Of a stretch of 64,000 bases of DNA, positions 21,932 to 37,785 are shown one piece after another. The stretch is from NCBI RefSeq assembly GCF_029962835.1, contig NC_080584.1, forward strand, positions 80,256,862 through 80,320,861, written 5' to 3'. A program made the position numbers and the translations under genes. Position 1 is the stretch's first letter. Each line of letters begins with the position of its first letter. Origin of the DNA: Magnolia sinica (taxonomy: Eukaryota; Streptophyta; Magnoliopsida; Magnoliales; Magnoliaceae). Below the pieces are notes generated by a model. It was not told the origin of the DNA. It was given only the letters and a program-made list of their open reading frames with translations, and ran no database searches.

Positions 21932-24140
21932 CTAAAATAGTCAAAGAGAATTGCAGTTAAAAGAAAGAAAGAAAAAAAAAGGGCAAGCAGGTAATTAGAC
22001 ACTCAAATGCAACCAAAAAGGAAAATATAAACTTATCTGGTTAACTCCCCCTAAAGTGACACCTACACCAACCTGCAACAACGAAAACCAGATCAGTCCC
22101 AAATGTGTACATCATTTCTATCAAATAATGAAAAATAAAAATCAACTTTTACATTTAATTTCTATCAACCACAAACACTAAAGACACATGAGAATATGTT
22201 TCCAACTGTCTTTAAAAATTGAAGTACAACATTTATGAAAATAAGATTTAAGAAGAAAAAAAAAAACCCATGTTTGTATGTACAATTAAGCTAATGGTGT
22301 TCCCAAATGATTGTAATGAAGAAGAAAGCCTCAAACTGGAACCATATTCCTTTCCAATCTGACTTGAAAGTAGCATAGTTGCAACTGGAAGCCAAGTCCT
22401 TGAATATGATTGCCAGGTACTTTTGCTTATTTCCACTTTAGTATACTTTTAATTGCAACCAAATTCGATAGCATCCATACACAACCAATTCAAAGTAGGT
22501 GAGGCTCCTACTAGTGCAACTCATATCATACCTATTTAATAAATACAACCAGGAAAAAAAAAAAAAAAACACCAACACAACTTTCTGAGTATAGTATTCG
22601 TAGTAGTAACAGAAATTTGCAAGATTCAACAATGAGCTGAGTTAAGAAATTTGACAATACCATATGCAGAAATATGCCACATGTGATGATTAAAAGTTCT
22701 CTTAACTTTTGAACAATACCATATGCAAAAATATGCCACAACATTTCAAATTCGGAAGTTGAACCCGAGTTTTGTCTAGTTTTGTCCATATGTACTGCAA
22801 TAAAGGTTCCAGACCCAACCCAATTTGACCCCCGCTTTAGCAACAAGAAGGATACATTTTATGCATTGTATAAAGGCAAAAGAAGTTTCTTATGGTACCT
22901 CATTAGGAAAAAGAGATCTTCCTCCTCAAGCAAATAACTGATAAAGCAGAACCCAACATCCAAGAAAGTCCATTTACACCACAAATCAAAAATTTATTAA
23001 TGCCACAAGCAAACCTGAAAAAAGAACCTAAAAAAATAACAAGGCTAATAGGTACTTGCATAGAAATTGTCTCAGCCAACAGGCTCTAGTAATTTCAAAT
23101 TGTCTATTAGGTGATCTAAGTTTTGGAGCAATGAGGAAACTGAGAACTAGGAGAAAAATGCTCCAGCTGTACAATAAGCACAAAATAAAATAAAATAAAA
23201 TAATCATAAAATTTTAACTAAATACAAAGAAAATGGGACATATATAAACACCCTATAGAGGTGTGGTAATCTTCATTTTAGAACTTCCAGTAATAGAGGA
23301 TAAGGGCTTGGGGTAGTGCCATATGGATAACTCAATATTAAACTCTTTTTTTTTTTTTTTTTTGAAGCATAACATGCAGTTACCAATGCATAATGACGAA
23401 AGGCGAGAGCTAAAATCCTCCAAAAGTGGTGACTCAGATGGTGTTGTTCCCACCAAGTAGAGAATAATCCATTGAGTAAGTATTTCCTAAATCATGGGAA
23501 TCAATTCAAGTTGTACATGGGAGATGTCTTCATGAACCATAAGGACCTACAAATAAGTAAGAAATTCAATAGAGAAAAGAGAGATTTAGGTGAGATTCTC
23601 AAAGCATGGCCGTAATTGTTGAAAGGTTTGCATTTTAACATAATTACATAAAAGTTTTACTAAAAAATGCATAATGACAGATGAGACTGCCTGGAAGAAC
23701 TTGGAAGAAAACAAACTCAGTGCAGCCCGAAGTAGACAAACAATGAACAAATTCAAGGCAAAGATGGCACTTCTTTAAAAACATCTAAAAGATGAACCTG
23801 CAAAAGTTTGGTTTTCAGGGGAACTATAAGACTTGCTACATCTAGAAATTTGCTAGTACTTACAATGAAGAGGTGGGACCTCAAACAGAGAAAGTTACAG
23901 TGAGGAGGTGCCTATACAACCTGCATTCCAATAGCAGATGAAAGGACATTCTCCGAAACATCAGTGATGATTTTATTTTAAAGAAAAGAGAAACATAAAT
24001 ATAGAGAGGGCTGACAGGGGCTCAGATATAACAGAGGCATTGCCTCGGAGATGACTAGATCCAATCCAGTCACCCGCAGCAAGTCTGTTCACATGACCGT
24101 CCGCCTCCCAAATACAGCTTAAAACCAAATTCTCTTTTCT
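21932..24140. other. AT-rich region, no gene securely recognised
   Basis: The region looks intron-like and holds a possible minus-strand exon near 22898-22945 (TTTATCAG acceptor, ATGAG|GTACC donor, 'YLLEEEDLFFLM'). It has poly-A/T runs near 22553 and 23347. No protein family could be assigned. The hAT element at 24149 is inserted at its right side. Confidence 0.3.
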
Positions 24141-24527
24141 ACTCCTAGTAGAGCTGTACACGAGTCGAGTCGAGTCGAGTATCGCCCTACTCGCACTCGG
24201 CTCTTAACGCCCGAGTGCTGCTCGTACTCGGCTCTACTCGGCCGACGAGCATGGACTCCCTGCTCGTACTCTACTCGCCCGAGTACGAGCCGAGTACGAG
24301 TATTAAACGAGTCGAGTCGAGTCCAAGTTTTCGAGGCGAGTTCGAGTACGAGTAGAAATCGAGTCGAGTAGAGTGCGAGTTTTTGAGGCGAGTTCGAGTC
24401 AATTGGAATTCGAAGTTAAACTAAACAATAAAAGATATAAAATGCACATAATTTATGATTAAAAAACTTTGATAATTACATTAACATATTTATATTACAT
24501 TGTTCACTTCAAAATGACAATTTATAA

Positions 24528-25247
24528 CTAATAACCTCCATAAGAGGAGTGTCTTCCTGTATTGTCATCTGATCCATCGAAACTGCTATCTATTTTTTCA
24601 TATACAAATTGGTTCACTTCCTCTAAGTCAGAAGGCGAAGAGATTTTTCCTTCGTGCTCTTTTACACTTTGAACTAGATTTTTCAAACTTGCTTTATATG
24701 AAGAATTGTATGTAGTACCCAGTGCCCTATAAAATTCACCGAGACGAGTCAGGAATTTGAATTTGTTACTCTTTTTTTTCTTCTTATTTGTCGTACTCGA
24801 GTAACTCGACCTTGCTTCAACATCATGTTGTCTTTGACTCGAATATCGCTGAAGTCTAGAAACATCTTCCATACTGCGTTTTAAGGCGAGTTGGAATTGT
24901 TCTTCCTCCAAGCCTTTTAATCTGGCTTCCTCTTCTGCATCTTCTGTAGATGTCATTCGTGTACTAGATCCAGAAGCAGAAAGTTTGGATGGAGTAAAAG
25001 GTTTTCTATTCGAATCTAACAGAGCTTGAAAAAGAATTTGGACATCCTTAGGGGCATTGGGGTATGGTTTTGCATCACCACCTCGACATGACAAGTGTAA
25101 GTGAAAGCGATTAGTCTTGTTTACAAACTTTGCACCACACAAACCACACTTAATCTTTATTTTTCCAGACCTTGGTGGTGATTCAACTAGAGAAGCATAG
25201 TCCCAAATGTTTGTCGATGGCTCAGATGACGACATATCTACATTCAA
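24528..25247 (-). CDS. second ORF of the hAT element, BED-like zinc-finger protein (239 aa)
   Basis: The frame is open for 239 codons from an ATG at 25247 to a TAA at 24528. Residues 29-59 ('KIKIKCGLCGAKFVNKTNRF', then 'HLHLSCRGG') have C34-x2-C37 and H49/H51/C54. This resembles the BED-type fingers of hAT transposases and their domesticated relatives. Residues about 90-140 are low-complexity and charged. Residues about 170-239 are a possible globular C-terminus ('SNKFKFLTRLGEFYRALG'). It lacks the hAT catalytic and dimerisation motifs, so it is not a second transposase. It lies downstream of the transposase on the same strand, about 250 bp after its stop. A role as an end-binding or regulatory factor is inference. 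A displaced N-terminus of another hAT is the alternative. Confidence 0.6.
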   Translation of the reverse strand: MNVDMSSSEPSTNIWDYASLVESPPRSGKIKIKCGLCGAKFVNKTNRFHLHLSCRGGDAKPYPNAPKDVQILFQALLDSNRKPFTPSKLSASGSSTRMTSTEDAEEEARLKGLEEEQFQLALKRSMEDVSRLQRYSSQRQHDVEARSSYSSTTNKKKKKSNKFKFLTRLGEFYRALGTTYNSSYKASLKNLVQSVKEHEGKISSPSDLEEVNQFVYEKIDSSFDGSDDNTGRHSSYGGY

Positions 25248-25497
25248 TTTTTAATTTAAAAATCAGAATATTGATAAATAAATTGAACTTGATATAGGAA
25301 CAAAAGAAAGCAATATAAATGTATCAAAAGTAAAAAATAAAAGCAAATGAACAAGCATATGTAAATAAATATCAAAGATTAAAAGTTTTCCAAACCACAT
25401 TCCAAAAGGACCAACACTTTCGTGTTTGCAATTACAGTGAAATAATATTACAGATCATTCAACATTCAACCAAAAAAAATTACAAAACCGAAAATAA

Positions 25498-27516
25498 TTA
25501 CTGATCTGTAGGTAGAGACTCATCACGAATCTCAATCTCCTCGTCTTCATCATCATCATCATTCATATCTCCTCCCCATATTGGGCGCAACCAATCTTGC
25601 GTACAAATCAACGCCTCAACTGTATTTGGCGAAAGTGAGCTTCGATACTTGCTCACAACCCTGCTCCCTGTGCTGAATGCGGATTCTGATGCCACTGTTG
25701 AAATTGGTATAGATAATATGTCCCGTGCCATCACAGATAATGTAGGGTATTTTGATTCACTAACCCTCATCTTCCACCATTCCAACACATCAAATTCGGA
25801 TCGCACTACGATTAGCTCCTTGAGGTACATTTCTAACTCTGATTCTTTAGTATCAACTCCCATTCGTGCTTGTGCTAAGTATGATATGTATTCATTTAGC
25901 ACATCCGGATTACCAGGTACAAAAATATCCGCATCTCTAATTTCTTCAACACCCGCTGCAGGTAAAGTATTAACATACGATTTGTACAAATCTTCAAGGG
26001 CTTGACGAACCTTAGACGTCTCTGCTGCCGCTCTTTCAGTAGGATAAAGCTTCATGAAAATAAAGCTAACCAACCCCATATTACAACGAGGATCAAGAAC
26101 AACTGCCAAGGACATCAACAGATGACATTCGTCCCAGTATTTATCGAACTTCGTCTTCATACCAACTGTCATTTGGCGTATGAAATCTGGACCCGCACTG
26201 GTATTTTTCTGTAGAGCATCCTTAATTTTCCAAAGAGACGGAAGAAACAGATTCGCAGTTGGATACTGATTCCCAGAAAAAATCTTCGTGCAATCGTAGA
26301 AAACTTTGAGAAATGTGTGAACTTGTTATGCTTTGGCCCAATCATCTGTGCTCGGCAACCAAGAATACATTCTGTCACGTGCCGCGTATTCAGGAAATGC
26401 AAGCTGTAATTTCATTGCCGCATCTAACATTTCATAGGTCAAGTTCCAACGTGTACAGATATCCAACTTCAACGTTTTTTTAGATGGCACATTCAAACGT
26501 TGGATGATGTCATTCCATACACTCAGTCTCGATGGTGACCCCCTTATATATTTCATACTTTCTCTTATGTTCTCTATAGTGTTGTCAATTGCTTTCAACC
26601 CTTCTTGTACAATCAAATTTACAATATGGGCACAACATCTGACCTGGAATATTTTTTCTTCAAAAAAAAAATTTCCTGTAGCCTTGAACTGGTTACGTAA
26701 GCATGAAATGACATTGTCATTTGCCGAAGCATTGTCTAAAGCTATTGCTGAAATTTGCTTCTCAATGTCCCAGCCTTCTAGACAACTGTAGATGCAATCT
26801 GAAATAAGTAAACCAGTATGTGGAGGAGGAAGGTGTTTGAAGTTCAAAATTCTCTTGCATAGTTTTCAATCTTTATCAACATAGTGAGCGGTTAATGAAA
26901 TATATCCTTTTCTTTGATTGGATGCCGTCCATAAATCAGAAGTCAAAGCTATTCTAGTCACTGAAGCCAAAACTTCTTTCAGTTTCATCTTCTCCTTTGC
27001 GTACATCTTCATGCTTTCTCTCTGCACTGTGACGCGGGAGACATTCTCGGCCCGAGGATTAAGGAATTGACAGAAAGCCCTAAATCCTTTACTTTCAATC
27101 ATTCTGAAAGGTTTTTCTTCCAAAATCACTAATCTAGCAAACCACTCATTCAACTTCTCCTTGTCAAACTTATGAGTGGACACTATGCCTAGGGAGTCGT
27201 CCCCTTCTGACTTCGTAAATGACAGTATCTGTTGGCCAGGAGGAAGAAGTCTTGCTTTCTTAGGACACGTCTTCAAATGTCTAATCAGATGTGTCGTAGA
27301 TCCTCTTGGAATCTTGTTGAATAACCCTTTGCAGTGATTACACTTTATCTTCAGTACACCGTTAACTGTCACATCTTCGAAATCATCCCACACTGCTGAT
27401 CTCTTCTTCTTCCCTTTACATGCGGTTGACGTGTCTGTGTCACCCTCTACTATTAGAGGAGATGTGGCCGATGCACCCATTCCAGGGATATTTGGGCTTT
27501 CGTCTTGACTAGCCAT
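25498..27516 (-). pseudogene. hAT transposase with N-terminal BED finger, two in-frame stops
   Basis: A single frame of 673 codons runs from ATG 27516 to the stop at 25498. The N-terminus has a BED finger (C59-x2-C62, H76-x3-H80; 'KIKCNHCKGLFNK', 'THLIRHLKTC'). Typical hAT transposase blocks follow: 'ALTSDLWTASNQRKGYIS', 'CCAHIVNLIVQEGL', 'LDICTRWNLTYEML', 'LAVVLDPRCN' and the C-terminal dimerisation block 'ILSIPISTVASESAFSTG'. Two stops interrupt it: TGA at 26866-26868 (after 'AHYVDKD', where TGG is expected) and TAA at 26326-26328 (after 'DWAKA', where CAA is likely). There is no frameshift, so decay is slight. The enzyme would cut and paste the element in the nucleus; this copy is probably inactive unless supplied in trans. 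Confidence 0.9.
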
Positions 27517-29399
27517 CTATAAAATAAAGTTCTCGATATGTTATACGGCTATACCTAGGGGTTAGGGTCCTAGATGGCTAGACCGACCGCTAGACGGGCA
27601 TAATTACTTAACTGTCTAAATCAGTCACCTATTCAAAGTTAGATAGATTGTAATGCTTCATTTTTCAATTTAAATGCTACGCCGAAATTCCGGCAGCATC
27701 TCCCCTTATCTCTCCAGAATATATTAATCTTGTATTTGATTCTCATGTCAATCATCAACATAAAGTGTGGACATTTGACGACGGAAATAAATACATGAAA
27801 TATATCCAGAGAGAAAAAGAAGAGACGAAACCAGAACAGGCATATGCATTTAAATTGGAATAAATGAAGACATTACAATTTATCTAACCCTGAATTGTCC
27901 AAAAAGGGACAATTTGAGAATTTCTATGCATCCAAAAACACACTGAATCTATGTCTGACAACATAGAAATCCTCAAATGGGCAACCGATTATCTTATACT
28001 ACAAGTCTACAACTAAAACAATACAAATAATTCATATCTATGCAAACAATGGAGCATGCTGAAATTGACATTTATCATCTAACTAACTAATAACAAAATG
28101 TCAAATAAAAAACCAAAGGCATCTTAAAGTGGTAGCATTCAACACTAACAGTTTCATTAATTGTTAGCCCTATCCACTTATTAAGTGGATCACATTTAAA
28201 GATCTTTATAAACAAAAGCTACTCTGACTTTGATAGGCCCACCATGATATTAATTGAAGACCCACGATAGGCTTAGAAATAAACAAACAAACAAAATGAT
28301 GACTTGTAAGTTGTAATTGAGGTGGGCCACACACTAAAGTAAATAATTGGGAGTGAGATGTTCACCTTTGATTAAAAAATTTCTATATTAACAATTTCTA
28401 GCATATGTTAAACAATTTCTATATTAACATATCAGGTTAATCCCAAAACTATATTTTGACCATACAGGATCAAATTGAATATTTTGACCTGGGCCCACAT
28501 GGCCAATTTGAGACCGAGGGCAGGCTAGGAATTTTGATGGCCAACTTGGTTTGACTCATATACAATTTTAATTCTACCTAATGAAATTCAATACCATTTA
28601 ATCTGCATTCCTATCAGTATGGATCCGGACTGTCCTGGGTTTGCACTCTCACGTACATCAAGTGATAGGACTGTGTAATTTACCTTTTCAAATCCACAGC
28701 CCTGCCCTGTGTACAATGATGAACGGCGATAATCAAGAGTGGGCTACCGCCTACCGCGATGAACTGGGGTTGTTGCAATATATTTCGTACTATAGAAAAC
28801 CAAGTACATGTAATGTAAATTATAGTTGGAGAAAAGGAAAATCAACAATGAGACCAATACAGTCAATGATACAACATATATGCACGAACTCTACGTGCAT
28901 CGTTGTCTGAGCTTTTGGAGTGAGTCCCACGTTCATGATTCAGACAATTGATCTAATGGCTAAAACATGAATGGTGGATGCACAAGCATCTTCTATCGTG
29001 GAAAATCCTAACCCTTAGATCTGTGATCCATTTTCAGTCAATTTAAAATGCCCCACTTTTATATTTGTACGCTAGAGTTGTACATGAACTGAGTTAGCTT
29101 GGTTAATTCGGTCAACTCGACTCGGCTTAGAACTTAACTCGAACTTGAGTAGGCTTAGAACTTGACTCAAACTTGACTCGATTCAAATCAGTTCAACTCG
29201 GATCACATTCACTTAATATAAATATTTACAAAATATTTACATTCACTCAATGATACAACATGTATGCAAATGGAAACTGAACTTAGCAATTCACCATGAT
29301 ATCAAGAGAAAACACAAATATCAGGTTAATTTCAAACTATATTAACAATTTCTAACATATATTAGCAATTAAAAATTAAAAAAATAAACCCCATACGGC
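27517..29399. other. non-coding interior of the hAT element
   Basis: The stretch lies between the transposase start and the CT-rich leader zone. It may contain a 5' intron. Near 29064, 'tagagttgtacatgaactga' resembles the hAT terminal repeat, so a diverged relative may be nested here. No gene is visible. Confidence 0.4.
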
Positions 29400-29975
29400 C
29401 ACACCTTACCGGGCGAGCAGAAGAGGGACGACCGGCAGCTGCGTGCAGGGCAGGGCGATGACGGACGACGGGACGAGTGGCAGCCTGGCAGGGACGAGCT
29501 GCGGCACACCGGACGAGTGGCAGGGATGAGCTCCGTCACCGGACAGGGGCACCTGATAGGCCGCAGGGACTAGCGGCACCGCCGGACAGGGGCTAGGGGC
29601 GAGTGAGAGAGAGAGAGGGAAGAAGAGGGACCGCCGACCGGGCGCTGGGAGAGGGAGAGGAGAGAGAGAGAGAGAGAGTTTTTTTCGAACCAAGCACCGC
29701 CGGACAGGGGATAGGGGCGAGTGGGCGACTGGCGAGTGAGAGAGAGAGAGAGAGGAAAGAAGAGGGACGACCGGACGGGCGCTGGCCGCTGGGAGAGGGA
29801 GAGGAGAGAGAGAGAGAGAGAGATTTTTTTGAATGCTGGTTGGGAGGGAAGGGTGGCGCTGCTTGAAAAGGACGGGTGGGGCCGTGGGGCGGTGGGGGTA
29901 GGGTTTGGGGCTTGGGCGCTGTGGAAAATGACGGGCGGGTAGGGCTTTTTTTTTTCGGGCGGAGTTATATACACA
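29400..29975 (-). repeat. GC/CT-rich leader-like zone with tandem duplication
   Basis: On the minus strand this reads as a C- and CT-rich sequence with (CT)n runs, like a plant 5' leader. Two imperfect tandem copies of about 120-135 bp (29583-29703 and 29704-29840) share 'gggcgctggg', 'gagagggagaggagagagag' and a T run. It lies between the right end of the hAT and its transposase and may hold the element's promoter and leader. Confidence 0.5.
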
Positions 29976-30160
29976 GGTACCGAGTCGAGTACCGAGTCGA
30001 GTACTTCTAGACTCGTACTCTACTCGTAATCTAAACGAGTCGTGGAAACCCGTTCGTACTCGGCTCTAACTCAGACGAGTCGAGTACGAGTCGAGCATTC
30101 CGAGTCGAGTCGAGCGAGTACTCGAGCCTTAGTCTGCTCGTGTACAGCTCTAACTCCTAG

Positions 30161-31759
30161 CAATCATATTTCTATTTTAAAAAGAAAATACAAGACTGAT
30201 CTCTGCATTAACTATATAGTTGATTTAATACCATTGTTTCTCCTTCATTTGAATTTAGTCTAGAATGAATGAAGCTTGGCAGATGAATGTGTGCTGGTTG
30301 ACTCGAAGACAACCAAGATTTTTTTTTCCCCCTTTCCAAAAGTCCTGACTTTTTATTAAATTACTGTTAGTTTTCCTCAAAGTCCATATGAACAACTGTT
30401 CAATTTTTAATAAGTTGAAGTCACATATATAAAAGTAAAAGGAAGCTGCTCATGGATCCAGATCTCTTGCATTTCTACTATAAACAAAACATGGGGTTCT
30501 TCCCTCTACAATCCCAAAATAGATCATTTGCTCTTCCCTTCTCTCCTCTCCATCCATCCACCAGCAATGCCCCCATATCCATACTATTCATGACGTCATT
30601 CCTATTTTTACAAGGTGATCCTCATCAAAGGGCTAACATGTTGGACGGTTCTTGTGGCACACACACATAAAAGTTAGAAGTTACCTGGTGGGTGTGCCAA
30701 CTGATAGACTAAGTAGTTGAACTTGAGACCTCTTTTAACTGGGAATTACCTGTCCTTACAAATATAGTATATAATCACTTCACACCTATATTAAAAAGGA
30801 CCAATCCCCTCGAGATTTTTTATTTCCAACTTTCCCCTTGAGATAGCATACATTCTCTTAAACAATGGGTTGCATTGATAAGCATATGGATGGATACTAT
30901 TTCAGACTCAGATGCAATAGGCAGCCCAAAACCCATTGTAGATCCAGCTTTGAACCATGAAATGATCCATGCCATTGGCAGCATCTCAATAACCTGGACT
31001 AAAAATAATCAATAGAATAGGCTGCGCCCACTCATCTCATCTGGACAACCTGCCAACCGCAACAAATCCACCTAAAAATTAAAATTTAAAAAAAAAAAAA
31101 AAAAAAAACTAGACGTGGACGGTGTTGTCAGGCGTTCTGTGGGGTCCACCATTTTGATGGAAATGCATGCAGGAGATTTTGTAAGGAAATTAAGGAGAAG
31201 AAAAGGAAGAGATGCATTAGAGAAATCTGTTGTAATACAATTCGAGGGAGGGATGAAATGGGAAAGTAGAATATACCTCAGTGGAGGTGAAACGGAACGC
31301 AGGGCCTTCCGTTTGAAGGTGATGCTCGATGGAAGATGAAGCTTAAACGACCCTAGGAGGATTTCTCGTCAATCGAAGATGATCCTCAAATAGCCCTGGG
31401 AGGATTTCTCGTCGATGGAAGATGAAGGAAAGAGGGAAAAAGATGAAAAGAGGGATAAGGGGAGCGGGCGTTGGATGGTTTTAGATAAAAATTTCATATC
31501 TGTATATTGCGAGTTTACCATTATTTACAACACAAACTCTATTAACGACTGTACATACATTAGACCATTTTATGGATGGTTAAGATTTTTTTACATAATA
31601 AAATGCATAAAAATTTACTATTTAAAACTAGACCAATTATTTGAATGGTCTGGATAACTCTATATCTTATCCACTATTGTTATGGACGAGTCACCACCAT
31701 TTTACACAAAATACAAGACTCACAATTCAAAACTTGAAATCCAAAACGGTAAGCCGATC
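30161..31759. other. no gene recognised
   Basis: AT-rich spacer with a poly-A run near 31087-31107 and an imperfect tandem pair of about 50 bp around 31345-31430 ('aggatttctcgtc' twice). Short open frames here resemble nothing known. Confidence 0.35.
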
Positions 31760-31978
31760 TTTGGACCTAGTATTGCTCTACGGGCCCCACCATGATATAT
31801 TTGTTTCATCCACACCGTCCATCGATTTCAAGAAATCATTTTGTACAAGATCACAAAAAACTAGATTGAAATAAATCTTTTTTGGACCACACAATCATAA
31901 AACATTATTGGTTGGACGTCCACCATCAAAAATCATTCTTCGCGGATGGATTTATGGGCTAGGGCTACGGCTAACGCA

Positions 31979-32436
31979 CTGGTGGTCGGTGCTCTGTGGG
32001 CCCCACCATGATGTATGTGTTTCATCCCTGCCATCCATCTATTTTTCCATTTCATTTTATTGTATGAGACAAAAAATGAGGTATATCCCAATCTCAACTG
32101 GACCACATTATAGGAAACAGTGTTGAACGAGCGTTGACCATTAAAAACCTTTTGGGGGCCATATAAAGTTTTGGATCAATCAGATATTTTTTTCCCTTCA
32201 TCTGGGCCTGTATGACCTAATCAACAGATTGGATGTCAAATAAAAAGTACAATGGGCCTTAAGAGGGTTTTAATGGTGGATATCCAATCACTATTGTTTC
32301 CATGTGGTGTGGTCCACCCGAGATTTATATCCCTCTCATTTTTTATATCAAGCCCTAATATGATATGTAAAAATGGATGGACGGCATGGATGAAACACAT
32401 ACATCATGGTGGGACCCATAGAGCACCGACCACCAG
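31979..32436. mobile_element. hairpin MITE, best-preserved copy
   Basis: The left arm 'ctggtggtcggtgctctgtg' continues into 'ggccccaccatgatgtatg' and 'tgccatccatctatttttcc'. The right arm is its inverted copy ('aaaaatggatggacggcatg', 'catacatcatggtgggacc', 'gagcaccgaccaccag'). The length is 458 bp. There is no coding capacity. It defines the consensus of the hairpin family in this window. Confidence 0.85.
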
Positions 32437-32839
32437 CCATGGGTCTGGTGTCACGGGGAGTAGCCAATTCGTTTCCCTCTTGGACGCCATATGGTGACGA
32501 CACTAAGTTTTGTTGGCCCCACTATGATGTATTTGTTATATCCACACCGTCCATCCATTTTAAGATATCATTTTAAGTCATGAACTAAAGGATGAGGCAG
32601 ATAAAAATCTGTAGTGGACCCCACCATAGAAGTCTCAGGTGCACTACACCACATGAAAATAATAGTAATTGGATACCCATCATTAAAATCCTCCTAAGGC
32701 TCACTGTACTATTTATTTGACATCCAATATGTTGATTAGGTCATACAGGGCCAGATGAAGGGAAAAAACAAAAATCAGCTTGATCCAAAACTTTTGTGGC
32801 CCCAAAATGGTATGACATCCAATATTATACTGTTTATAT

Positions 32840-34306
32840 TTTTTTAGATGTCTTCACATAGTTTTAGATGGTATGGCCCACCTGAGTTTCATATACAGAT
32901 GATTTTTGATATATCTCATAAGCTAAAGGGGAGACAATAAATGCACGATGTTGATGTTCGACACACATCATGATGGCCCCCACAAAACTTACATTAATTC
33001 TTAGGTTCTCAAGGTGTCAATAAGTTGGGTCACAATTTTGACCAGAATATTTGGCCCATTTTACATATCTGGTCCGTTCACTCTATTTTATTAATCATTA
33101 CCCTCAATTTGACTAGTTACTCACCTTGATCATAGTGCATATGCATAAGAAAGATATTGGTCAAACAAGATTGATCAACAATTTCAGTGAAATTTGATTT
33201 AAACATCTAAGTTATTTACTCTTCAATTTGAACTGATTAGATTAACTAAAAACGATTAAAGGTTCAATTAGTGGAAGTGCCTAATAATTTAGTAATTTTA
33301 TTTTTTGTCTCATGCCATAAGACAATCTTTAAAAATAGATGGACGGCATGGATTAAACACATACATCATGGTGGGGCCCACACAGCATTAACCACCAGCC
33401 ATTGGATGGTGTAGGAGCGGATCTGTTCCCCTTATTTGTGGTGTGGTCCATTTAATCTTTGGATATGATTCATTTTTTGGATAATTCTATAAAATGATCT
33501 CGAAAAATGAATGAACGGTGTGGGTTTATCCCAAATTTTTGGAAAAACCAAAACCCAAGTGGACCATGCTACACAAAACAGTGTGGAATAATGATTTCCA
33601 CCGTTGATACCTTCCTTGGGCCCACAGTAATGTTTATTTGTCATCCAACATGTTCATAATATTAAAAAGATATAAATGAAAGGAAAACACAAACATCAGC
33701 CTAAATGTGGGCCACACCACATAATATAATGGAGAGGGGTTTCCTTAAAACATTCATAATCATATATTGGGCCTGCCTAAATGTGATTCACATATCCAAA
33801 ACTCATGTGGGCCCCACCAAGTGCTTATATATATTTTTAGGATGTCTTCAATTAGCTTTAGATGGTATGGCCCACTTGAGTTTCATTTACTGATGATTTT
33901 TGAGATATGTCATAACCTAAAGGGGACACATCAAATCCACAGTGTTGATGTTTAACACACATCATGATGAGGCTCACAAAACTTACTAACATCAATTCTT
34001 AGCTAGGTTCTCACGAGGTCAATAAGTTGGGTCACAATTTTGACCAGAATATTTGACCCATTTTACATGTCTGGTCCATTCACTCTATTTTACTGATCAT
34101 TACCCTCAATTTGACTAGTTACTCGCCCCAATCATGCTACATATGAGAAAGATATTGGGCAAATAAAATTGATCAATAATTTGAGTGAATTTTGATTTAA
34201 ACATCTAAAGTTGTTTACTCTTCAATCTAGACTAATCAGATTGTTCAAAAACAGTTAAAGGTTCAATTAGTGGATGTGCATAATAATTTAGTAATTTTAT
34301 TTTTCA
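32840..34306. repeat. direct duplication of about 470 bp around a hairpin copy
   Basis: Copy 1 (32840-33307) and copy 2 (33833-34306) align throughout, for example 'gtcaataagttgggtcacaa', 'ttttgaccagaatatttg' and 'aggttcaattagtgga'. Divergence is noticeable, with small indels. About 525 bp of hairpin-derived sequence separates them. Confidence 0.8.
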
Positions 34307-34611
34307 CAGATAAATTTCAATTTCCTTTTAAAAATAACATTTTTTTTCAAAATGTATATTTTTTTTCTTTTAACAAAATATCATTTTTATTAAAAAATAT
34401 TTCAAAAAATATTTAAAATACAAATTCTAAATTTTTATTTTCAAAATCTCAAAAGTTTTCTCATATTTTTTTTTTCTCTCAAAAATTTCAAATTGCCGAT
34501 TTTTTCTTCAAAAGCATCATTTTGTTCTCAAATTTTTTCTCAAATATTGTTAAAATTTCAACTTCTTAATATTCTTTTTCATGTGATATTACAAATCATT
34601 TAAACATTACC

Positions 34612-34807
<196 letters not shown>

Positions 34808-34839
34808 AATAGTATGTCTATTGATCCAGACATTGAACA

Positions 34840-37785
<2,946 letters not shown>

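Larger units (their letters stand above)
24149..30152 (-). mobile_element. complete hAT transposon, 6004 bp
   Basis: The ends are perfect 16-bp inverted repeats TAGAGCTGTACACGAG (24149) and CTCGTGTACAGCTCTA (ending 30152). They are flanked by the 8-bp direct repeat ACTCCTAG at 24141-24148 and 30153-30160, the hAT-type target duplication. Both subterminal regions (about 24160-24410 and 29975-30120) are packed with 'cgagtcgagt' / 'actcggctc' motifs, likely transposase-binding sites. The interior carries a BED/hAT transposase frame (25498-27516), a second zinc-finger ORF (24528-25247) and a CT-rich leader-like zone (29400-29975). Perfect ends and target duplication argue for a fairly recent insertion, although the transposase has two stops. 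Confidence 0.93.
31770..34310. mobile_element. cluster of nested hairpin MITE copies
   Basis: Besides the 31979-32436 copy, partial arms occur at about 31780-31950 ('gggccccaccatgatatat'), 32510-33000, 33308-33420 ('atagatggacggcatgg', 'acatacatcatggtgggg') and 33430-33660. A duplicated non-hairpin block lies on either side of one of them. Confidence 0.65.

Noticed and set aside
29406-29974. Proline/serine-rich open frames on both strands in the GC-rich part of the hAT
   Set aside because: They arise from (GA)n/(CT)n and C-rich repeats and look like untranslated leader sequence.
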